From Gammaproteobacteria bacterium (lineage in GTDB: Bacteria; Pseudomonadota; Gammaproteobacteria; Steroidobacterales; Steroidobacteraceae), in contig PKWJ01000044.1 of NCBI GenBank assembly GCA_003132025.1, positions 102,826 through 150,888 of the forward strand: DNA of 48,063 nucleotides, in the 5' to 3' direction. Positions within the stretch are counted from its first letter, which is position 1, and each line of letters opens with the position of its first letter. Under the pieces are notes generated by a model. That model ran no database searches. It had not been told where the DNA came from and was given only the letters and a program-made list of their open reading frames with translations. Position numbers and translations under genes: made by a program. Shown here in pieces: positions 42,207-48,063 of this stretch.

Positions 42207-43213
42207 AGTCGCTCCGCGATCTGCACCGCGTTCAGGGCGGCGCCCTTGAGCAGCTGGTCACCGGCAACGAACAGCGCCAGCGAATGCCCCGAGGGGTCGC
42301 TGGCATCGGCGCGGATGCGGCCGACCAGAACGTCGCCCTGGCCGCTGGCCTCCACCGGCATCGGGAAATGATTGGCGCCGACGTCGTCGACCACGCGCAC
42401 GCCCGGAGCCTGCGCCAGCAGCGCACGTGCGGCGTCGGCCGGGACCGCACGTTCGAATTCCACGTTCAGGGCCACCGCGTGCGCGCGCAGCACCGGCACC
42501 CGGATGCAGGTGATGCTGATGCGCAGTTGCGGCGCCCCCATGATCTTGCGCAGTTCACGCGCGACTTTGATTTCCTCTTCGTTGGCACCGGTCTCCGGAT
42601 CGACCGCGGTGTCGTGGCTGAAGAGATTGAAGGCATAGGGATGCCGCAGCACCTTCGGACTGAAGGGCTCGCCGGCGAGCGCGGCTCGGGTCGAATCGCG
42701 CAACTCCTGCATCGCCGCGGCACCGGCGCCGGAGGCAGCCTGGTAGGTGGCAGCGATGATGCGGCGGATGCCAAATGCCTGGTGCAGCGGCCACAGCGGC
42801 ACCACGGCAATGATCGCGACGCAGTTCGGGTTGGCGATGACGCCGCGATGCGCGGCGATCGCATCGGCATTGACTTCGGGCACCACCAGCGGCACTTCCG
42901 CGTCCATGCGATACGCTGCGGAATTGTCGATCACGACGGTACCGGCGCGCACTGCCGGCGGCACGAAGCGCCGCGAGGTGGCGCTGCCGGCCGAGAACAG
43001 CGCGATCTCGGTACCGATGAGTGCCTGCTCGGTCAGCTCTTCAACCGGCAGCGAGTCCCCGCCGTACGCCAGCCTGCGGCCGGCCGAGCGCGACGAGGCG
43101 AACAGCCGCAGCTGGCGCAGCGGAAAGCGACGCTGCTGCAGGCAGGCAATCAGTTCGGTACCGACGGCGCCGCTGGCGCCGACGATGGCAACGGAAGGGT
43201 GACTGCGGGACAT
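42203..43213 (-). CDS. asd: Aspartate-semialdehyde dehydrogenase
   Basis: 336 aa, NADP-dependent reduction of aspartyl phosphate to aspartate semialdehyde. VAIVGASGAVGTELI is the cofactor loop, LFASSRSAGRRL and LFSAGSATS the next conserved blocks, and VIDNSAAYR the phosphate site. The catalytic Cys131 is in NPNCVAI, where NPNC[ST]T is common. ATYQAASGAG and the histidine in TCIRVPVLRAHAVALNVEF are as expected. The stop overlaps the LysE gene start as ATGA. Confidence 0.93.
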   Translation of the reverse strand: MSRSHPSVAIVGASGAVGTELIACLQQRRFPLRQLRLFASSRSAGRRLAYGGDSLPVEELTEQALIGTEIALFSAGSATSRRFVPPAVRAGTVVIDNSAAYRMDAEVPLVVPEVNADAIAAHRGVIANPNCVAIIAVVPLWPLHQAFGIRRIIAATYQAASGAGAAAMQELRDSTRAALAGEPFSPKVLRHPYAFNLFSHDTAVDPETGANEEEIKVARELRKIMGAPQLRISITCIRVPVLRAHAVALNVEFERAVPADAARALLAQAPGVRVVDDVGANHFPMPVEASGQGDVLVGRIRADASDPSGHSLALFVAGDQLLKGAALNAVQIAERL

Positions 43214-43262
43214 GACGCGTTACTCCTGGTGCGTTGGGCCGGAGGAACGAGCGCCACAAAGT

Positions 43263-43295
43263 GAAAGGCCCCGTTCGTCGCCGGCGGGGCCTTTC
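43263..43295. terminator. Strong hairpin between asd and the APC permease
   Basis: GAAAGGCCCCG (43263-43273) and CGGGGCCTTTC (43285-43295) form an 11-bp perfect stem with an 11-base loop. The flanking genes diverge, so it lies in a 5' leader (asd on minus, permease on plus) rather than after a gene. No clear U-run follows on either strand. It could be a leader regulatory hairpin or a barrier to antisense transcription. Confidence 0.5.
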
Positions 43296-43495
43296 AGTGA
43301 TGCTATGTTGCAGCTTTCAACACTGGCACGACCGAACCGCCCCGAAGGAGCATTGTTTGGCGGTGGTCGTGATCCGGGCTGACAGCGGCATGCCCACAGC
43401 ATAGGCGAAGTTCATGGTCGAGGCAAAATATCGGCGATCCCATGGCCGCGGGCGGCTCTGTATACTTTAAATGCAGGCGCTGCCGAAAGGATTGC

Positions 43496-44863
43496 ATGTC
43501 ACAACAGCTCAGTCGATCGCTGCGACCGCGGCATGTCGCCATGATATCGATCGGCGGCATCATCGGCGCCGGGCTGTTCGTGGGCAGCAGCGTTGCCATC
43601 GCCGCCACCGGCCCGGCGGCCGTACTGAGCTACCTGCTGACCGGTGTGCTGGTGCTGCTGGTGATGCGCATGCTGGGCGAGATGGCCGTGGCGCTGCCGA
43701 TGACCAGTTCGTTCACCGAATTCGCGCGCGTAGGCTTAGGGCCATGGGCCGGTTTCGTCTGCGGCTGGCTGTACTGGTATTTCTGGATCATCGTGGTGCC
43801 GGTGGAGGCGATCGCCGGGGCCAATATCCTGCACCAGTGGCTGCCGCTGCTGCCGCCCTGGCAGCTCGGCCTCGGATTGATGGCGGTGATGACCGCGGTC
43901 AATCTGATGTCGGCTCGCTCCTATGCCGAGTTTGAATTCTGGTTCGCCTCGATCAAGGTCGCGGCGATCATCGTGTTCATCGCACTCACCGCCGCGTACG
44001 TGTCCGGATGGACTTCGCCGCAAGGTGCGACGCTGGGCAATCTCACCCGCTACGGCGGCTTCATGCCCAGCGGACCGATATCGGTGCTCGCGACCGCGGT
44101 CACCGTGCTGTTTGCGCTGACCGGTGCTGAAATCGCCACCGTCGCGGCGGCAGAGTCGGCGGAGCCGGCGCGCGCCGTGGCGCGGCTGACCACCTCGGTC
44201 ATCGTGCGCATACTGGTGTTCTACGTGCTGTCCATCTCCCTGATCGTGGCGGCGATACCGTGGACGGCGGTGCGCGCCGGCGAATCGCCGTTCACGCTGG
44301 CGCTGCGCACGATGCATTTCGGCTGGGCCAGCACCGCGATGAGCGCGGTCATCCTGACCGCCGTGCTGTCATGCCTGAACTCGGCGTTCTACGTCTGCTC
44401 GCGCGTGCTGTTCCTGCTGGCCGCGAGCGGCGATGCGCCGCAATGGCTGGTGCAGGTCAACGTGCGGCACGTTCCCACGCGATCGGTATGGATCGGTGCC
44501 GTCGCCGGTGTCATCGGCATCATGTCGGCGACGCTGTCCCCGCACCGCGTGTTCGCATTCCTGCAGAACGCTTCCGGGGCGCTGATGGTGTTCATCTACA
44601 TTCTGATCGCGCTGGCTCAGATCCGGCTGCGGCGCGAGCGCGAGCAGCGTGGCGAGCCGGCGCCGGCGCTGCTGATGTGGCTGTTTCCGTGGGCCAGCTA
44701 CGCGACGGTCGCCGGCTTCACCGCGGTGGTGGTGGCGATGGCCGTGACGCCCGGACAGCAGTCGGACCTGTACTTCAGCCTGCTGACGCTGGTGGTGGTG
44801 TTCCTGGCGTACGCACTGCTGCGTCGCCGACGCATCGGCCGGGCGGCGACCGTGTTGCCGTAG
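43496..44863 (+). CDS. APC family amino-acid permease
   Basis: 455 aa with about 12 transmembrane helices. HVAMISIGGIIGAGLFVGSS is the first helix with the GxG substrate-binding break, LGEMAVALP follows, and ALTGAEIATVAAAESAEPARAV is the conserved helix-loop of the amino-acid transporter branch (GABA/proline/aromatic type). ATG 43496 is preceded by AAAGGA. The substrate cannot be read from sequence. It converges with the TonB receptor gene after 10 bp. Confidence 0.92.
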   Translation: MSQQLSRSLRPRHVAMISIGGIIGAGLFVGSSVAIAATGPAAVLSYLLTGVLVLLVMRMLGEMAVALPMTSSFTEFARVGLGPWAGFVCGWLYWYFWIIVVPVEAIAGANILHQWLPLLPPWQLGLGLMAVMTAVNLMSARSYAEFEFWFASIKVAAIIVFIALTAAYVSGWTSPQGATLGNLTRYGGFMPSGPISVLATAVTVLFALTGAEIATVAAAESAEPARAVARLTTSVIVRILVFYVLSISLIVAAIPWTAVRAGESPFTLALRTMHFGWASTAMSAVILTAVLSCLNSAFYVCSRVLFLLAASGDAPQWLVQVNVRHVPTRSVWIGAVAGVIGIMSATLSPHRVFAFLQNASGALMVFIYILIALAQIRLRREREQRGEPAPALLMWLFPWASYATVAGFTAVVVAMAVTPGQQSDLYFSLLTLVVVFLAYALLRRRRIGRAATVLP

Positions 44864-44873
44864 TGGCGCCGGT

Positions 44874-47405
44874 TCATCGACGGTAGATGAACGTGACACC
44901 GAAGGTCCGGGGGCGAAAGGTGTAGTCACGCATCAGGCGGTTGTTGCCGGCACCATAGTCGATGGTGAAGTTGTAGTCCGTCAGCGCGTGCGTGTCGGTC
45001 ACATTGTCGATGAACGTTTCGACCGAAATCTCGCCGAAGTTCATGCCGGCGCGCAGCGACATGAAATTGGTCGACGCCAGCGTGAAGTTCGCCGGGTCGT
45101 ATTGCAGCGTGTTCGGATCCTGGCTCGGCGGCGCCCAGCGGCTGCGCGCCTCGAACTCATCGTCGGCCCGTACGAACGACTCGTGGGCAAAGGCGCTGAA
45201 CTTGTATTCCAGACCGATCGATGCGGTGTACGGCGCCGCCGGTTTGCCGCCGCCGCTCTCGCTGCTCTGGCCGGCGATGGCATCGCCTGCGGCCACGACC
45301 GGGACCGCCTGCGCAGGGGTAAATCTGGAATCCTGCGTGTAGCGGGCCTGGGTATAGCCGGCGCTGAATTCCGCGGTAAAGGCGGTGGTGACGGCGAATT
45401 CGGCCTGGAAGTCGGCGCCCTTGGACGCCGCCTGCCCGAGGTTGGCGATGAACGAGATCTGGCAGATCGGCGGGATGACGGTCTGCTGGATGTTGTGCCA
45501 GCGAATGTAGTAGATGCTGCTGGCGATCCTCACGCGGTTGTCGAAATTATTCTTGGCGCCGATCTCGTAGCTGTCCACGGTGTCGGAACTATAGGTCGGA
45601 GGAGAAGCGGTGATGCCGAAGTTCGCGAAATCGGTAGCGCACGCGGCCTGGGGTACCGGATTATTGGCGCCGCCCGGACGAAAGCCCTTGGCATAGGTTG
45701 CGTAGTACAGATCGTTCGGATCCATCTGGTATGACAGATTCAGCTTCGGCGTGAATGAGTTCTCTTTCTTGTCGCCGCTGTTGGCAGCCGGCGCCTGGAA
45801 CAGTTGCGGGCCTCCGGTCAGGGTATTGAACGAGAACTCGGTTTTCGAGTAACGCACTCCCACCGTAGCCTTCAGCGCATCGGTGATCGCGTAGGTGCCT
45901 TCGCCAAACCAAGCCAGCTGCTGGTCGCGCGCGTGGATGTTCAGAAAATACGAGTCAGTGGAGAATGGCGACACATACGGCACCGGATTTCCACTCAGGT
46001 CGGTGAATACGGAGGTGTAAGGCACCCCGGCGACGGCTTCCCAGAACTCGTTGAGCATCGGGTCGTGAATCTGCTCAAGATAGGTCTGCCGATCTGAGCT
46101 GAAGAACATACCGGTGGTCCAGACCAGCTTTGCATCCCGATCGTTCGACAGCAGCCTGACCTCCTGCGTGACGTTCTGCTGCGTGTTATCGACCGTGGCG
46201 GGCGAGCGGTAATTAGCGATGCTTGCTGGCAGGTGGATACCATTGGCGTCGAGCAGGGGCCACGTGACGTTGGGCAGAAACGGAACGAATCCCGCAGCTT
46301 CCGTATTGCTGTTGAAGGTTTGATAGAAGCCCAAGTTGTAGAGCGTGCCGTCATAGCCGGTCGTCTCCCTACGGTGGAAGTACGAGGTGTTGGAGACCAC
46401 ACGAAATGCATCGAAATCGCCCTCGATCTTCAGTGCCGGCAGGTAGAACTTGTCGGGTGTCGGGTGGGCCGTTGGATCGCCATCGACGTAGTGATCGCTG
46501 CCTGGATTGGAGTAGATCGGCCAGTAGTTGGAAATGTCGTGCTCGTCGCGGTTCTGGTAGAAAATGCTCGGCGTTACGCTCCATTGATCGCTAGCCTTCC
46601 AGATTCCGGCCAGCCTGACGAGCAGCGTCTCCCCGTAATTGGCATTGTGGTCCACCACTGCGCTTTGCGGATCGGTTGCCGTGGGATCGACCCGGTCGAT
46701 CCAGCCGCCGTCACGCCGATACCAGACCGTCGCACGCGCTCCCAGGACCCCGTCGATGACCGGGCCGCCGGCGGCGATGCCGGCCTCGTAGCTCGGGTCC
46801 CCGCCCTCCGTGAAAGATAGCTCGCTGCGACCGTAGATACTGGTCTTGTCCAGACTTGGCGGCGTTGTGATATAGCGCACCGTGCCGCCTTCTGAACCGG
46901 CGCCGAACAGCGTGCCCTGCGGTCCGCGCAGCACCTCGACCCGGTCCACGTCGAACGACTTGGGCAGGGCGTCATCCGGATTGAATGCCAGACCCCGGAT
47001 CTGGATCGGCGTGTCGTCGATGTAGATGCCGGTGGTACCGGCGCCGCCGGTGGAGGAGATGCCGCGGATGGAAATGTTGTTGGTGCCTGAGTTATCGATA
47101 GCGATGCCGGGGGTAAAGCGCACCACGTCGATGATGTCCTTGATGCCCTTGGTGTCCATGTCCTCCTGCGTCATGGCGGTAACGCTGATCGGGACTTTGC
47201 TCAGGTTCTCCTCGCGGCGCGTCGACGTGACGACGATCTCCTGCAGCTGACCGGCGGCCTCCGCCGCCGCCGGCGGGCTGTCATCCGCGCCGGCGCCCAT
47301 GGGCGCCCAGCACACCAGCAGTGGCAACAGCGCCCATCCGCACCAGCGCCAGATGCGAGCGCTCAGTGATCGGTGCATCGTCCAGCCGTCCTTGGTCGCG
47401 CCCAT
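44874..47405 (-). CDS. TonB-dependent receptor
   Basis: 843-aa outer-membrane receptor. A signal peptide (ALLPLLVCWAPMGAGA) is followed by a plug domain starting near residue 55 (LQEIVVTSTRREENLSKVPISVTAMT; VDRVEVLRGPQGTLFGAGSEGGTVRYIT near 150-180) and a 22-strand-type barrel ending in RPRTFGVTFIYRR. It ends in Arg-Arg, not the usual aromatic residue. Start ATG 47405 has GGGAG eight bases upstream; ATG 47378 is possible. No regulator, TonB/ExbBD or transporter partner is nearby, so the ligand is unknown. Confidence 0.94.
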   Translation of the reverse strand: MGATKDGWTMHRSLSARIWRWCGWALLPLLVCWAPMGAGADDSPPAAAEAAGQLQEIVVTSTRREENLSKVPISVTAMTQEDMDTKGIKDIIDVVRFTPGIAIDNSGTNNISIRGISSTGGAGTTGIYIDDTPIQIRGLAFNPDDALPKSFDVDRVEVLRGPQGTLFGAGSEGGTVRYITTPPSLDKTSIYGRSELSFTEGGDPSYEAGIAAGGPVIDGVLGARATVWYRRDGGWIDRVDPTATDPQSAVVDHNANYGETLLVRLAGIWKASDQWSVTPSIFYQNRDEHDISNYWPIYSNPGSDHYVDGDPTAHPTPDKFYLPALKIEGDFDAFRVVSNTSYFHRRETTGYDGTLYNLGFYQTFNSNTEAAGFVPFLPNVTWPLLDANGIHLPASIANYRSPATVDNTQQNVTQEVRLLSNDRDAKLVWTTGMFFSSDRQTYLEQIHDPMLNEFWEAVAGVPYTSVFTDLSGNPVPYVSPFSTDSYFLNIHARDQQLAWFGEGTYAITDALKATVGVRYSKTEFSFNTLTGGPQLFQAPAANSGDKKENSFTPKLNLSYQMDPNDLYYATYAKGFRPGGANNPVPQAACATDFANFGITASPPTYSSDTVDSYEIGAKNNFDNRVRIASSIYYIRWHNIQQTVIPPICQISFIANLGQAASKGADFQAEFAVTTAFTAEFSAGYTQARYTQDSRFTPAQAVPVVAAGDAIAGQSSESGGGKPAAPYTASIGLEYKFSAFAHESFVRADDEFEARSRWAPPSQDPNTLQYDPANFTLASTNFMSLRAGMNFGEISVETFIDNVTDTHALTDYNFTIDYGAGNNRLMRDYTFRPRTFGVTFIYRR

Positions 47406-47521
47406 CCCTAGATCTCCCCAGCTTATGGTTGGTGCTCGAGTTTTGATGAATGCTCAAGCAATTAGAGTGCCATGCAGGAAACTGCGCCAGCCGTGCTTTT
47501 GAGCGCGGAAAACACAGGTCC

Positions 47522-47548
47522 ACCAATCGCCCTGCCCGCGATTGGTGC
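47522..47548. promoter_or_regulatory. 10-bp inverted repeat upstream of the TonB receptor
   Basis: CACCAATCGC (47522-47531) and GCGATTGGTG (47539-47548) are perfect inverted repeats with a 7-base spacer. It lies about 120 bp upstream of the receptor ATG and 110 bp after the cytochrome stop. It could be an operator for a dimeric regulator or an RNA hairpin; no U-run follows directly. Confidence 0.5.
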
Positions 47549-47613
47549 GGCGCCGGCACGGCCGCGGCCAATGTAGTGCTGTGAGCCCCAGAGCGCTCTG
47601 CGCTGCACCGCCG

Positions 47614-47645
47614 TCCGTCATCTGCCCGAATCCGTCATCTGCCCG
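47614..47645. repeat. Direct repeat of 15 bp
   Basis: TCCGTCATCTGCCCG occurs at 47614-47628 and 47631-47645, a 17-bp period, directly after the cytochrome gene on the minus strand. Together with the nearby inverted repeat it is the only structure in the gap between the cytochrome and TonB receptor genes. Confidence 0.7.
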
Positions 47646-47655
47646 CGCCCGCTGA

Positions 47656-48063
47656 CTAGTAGTCTTCGGGCGGTGCGGAACCGGATGCCGCAAGTTCCTT
47701 CAGCACTTCACCTCGCGTAGTACGCAGCGAGACCATAGGCATGCGGCGCGTCGCCGCGACCTCCTGCACGCTGAACGGCGGCGCGGATTCGGGCAGCTGA
47801 TCGCGACCGAAGTTGCCGGCGATCCAATTCAGCACTGCGGCCAACTGCGCATCGCTGAGCATTGAGTTGGAGGCTCCGGGAACGCGCAGCACGTAGCTGC
47901 GACCGGCCGGGCTGCGCATGAACTGCACCAGCGTGTGGGCCAGCGGCGGCACCTTGCCCGGCACACCGTCGGCGGTGGCGCCATGACAGCCCATGCAATT
48001 GAGTACGTAGTCCTGGGTCGGACTGGCTAAGGTGCTGGCGCTGACCAGCAGCAGCGCGGTGAC
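47656..48063 (-). CDS. c-type cytochrome, cut at the right edge
   Basis: Partial gene of 135 codons; the start lies beyond the window. The visible N-terminus (LLLVSASTLASPTQDYVLN) is the end of a signal peptide. The haem motif CMGCH (residues about 23-27 of the visible part) is followed by GATADGVPGKVPPLAHTLVQFM and SNSMLSDAQLAAVLNWIAGNF, where the Met may be the sixth ligand. A short unrelated tail follows. Probably a periplasmic electron carrier; partner genes would lie to the right. Confidence 0.8.
   Translation of the reverse strand, partial: VTALLLVSASTLASPTQDYVLNCMGCHGATADGVPGKVPPLAHTLVQFMRSPAGRSYVLRVPGASNSMLSDAQLAAVLNWIAGNFGRDQLPESAPPFSVQEVAATRRMPMVSLRTTRGEVLKELAASGSAPPEDY

Noticed and set aside
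42203-43213. Loss of the catalytic site in aspartate-semialdehyde dehydrogenase (NPNCVAI instead of NPNC[ST]T)
   Set aside because: Cys131, the TYQAASGAG glutamine and the distal histidine are all kept; neighbouring residues vary among family members, so activity loss is not supported.
43263-43295. Intrinsic terminator of asd or the permease
   Set aside because: Both genes point away from the hairpin and no U-run follows, so a classical terminator role for either gene is not supported; kept only as a hairpin of unknown role.
1-48063. CRISPR arrays, rRNA, tRNA genes
   Set aside because: No regularly spaced direct repeats of 25-40 bp, no cloverleaf sequences in the gaps and no rRNA-like sequence were seen on either strand.

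Overview
The window is GC-rich chromosomal DNA from a gammaproteobacterium. The strongest clue is the block lptD-surA-pdxA-rsmA-(usp)-apaG-apaH at 10.9-18.3 kb, with amgK-murU divergent from lptD. The surA-pdxA-rsmA-apaG-apaH order is the classical gammaproteobacterial one, and amgK-murU beside lptD recalls pseudomonads. A large orphan TonB receptor, a DUF1800/DUF1501 pair and a tryptophan-to-quinolinate operon would fit the Xanthomonadales/Nevskiales/Steroidobacterales side of the class. That placement is inference; nothing in the window fixes a genus.

Layout. 0-0.6 kb: folA (+). 0.7-5.1 kb: a leftward run of cell-envelope and periplasmic genes (ElyC/YdcF-like, M3 oligopeptidase, a DUF4124 protein, a DUF4124-M23 peptidase). 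5.2-9.2 kb: a leftward kynurenine operon in transcription order 3-hydroxyanthranilate dioxygenase, cyclase-type formamidase, kynU, kmo. 9.25-10.35 kb: a TnpB-only IS200/IS605-type element against the head of that operon; its TnpB appears to have lost the RuvC-II segment. 10.4-18.3 kb: a lipoprotein gene and the envelope/ribosome/pyridoxal cluster. 18.3-21.7 kb: amgK-murU (peptidoglycan recycling) and lipA-lipB (lipoate synthesis), tightly coupled. 21.7-28.4 kb: a rightward train of small genes, many joined by ATGA or GTGA overlaps. It includes a ClpX-type zinc finger without an AAA+ domain, a DUF1272 protein, a cupin, GNAT, HAD, GFA, EamA, TMEM175, YiiD-type thioesterase, VOC, phosphoesterase, YvlD-like and DUF3224 proteins. 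28.5-33.5 kb: DUF493 (-), then an aldo/keto reductase, a secreted probable alpha/alpha-toroid protein, a rhodanese, a DUF2127 protein and a YncE-like propeller (+). 33.5-36.3 kb: DUF1501 and DUF1800 genes (-). 36.4-40.5 kb: a visibly lower-GC stretch with wider intergenic gaps holding a GNAT gene and two serine hydrolases, probably acquired. 40.5-43.2 kb: GFA and GST (+), LysE exporter and asd (-). 43.5-48.1 kb: an APC permease (+), a TonB receptor (-) and a c-type cytochrome cut by the right edge.

How it fits together. Most genes are housekeeping: outer-membrane assembly (lptD, surA), rRNA methylation (rsmA), cofactors (pdxA, lipA, lipB, the kyn genes for NAD, folA) and wall recycling (amgK, murU). 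The unusual items are the TnpB with an apparently deleted catalytic segment, a rare start codon (CTG or ATT) on rsmA, a cysteine-rich insertion in LptD, the orphan ClpX zinc finger, and a hydrolase whose signal peptide appears broken by one base in a homopolymer. No CRISPR array, rRNA, tRNA, prophage or obvious defence island was seen.
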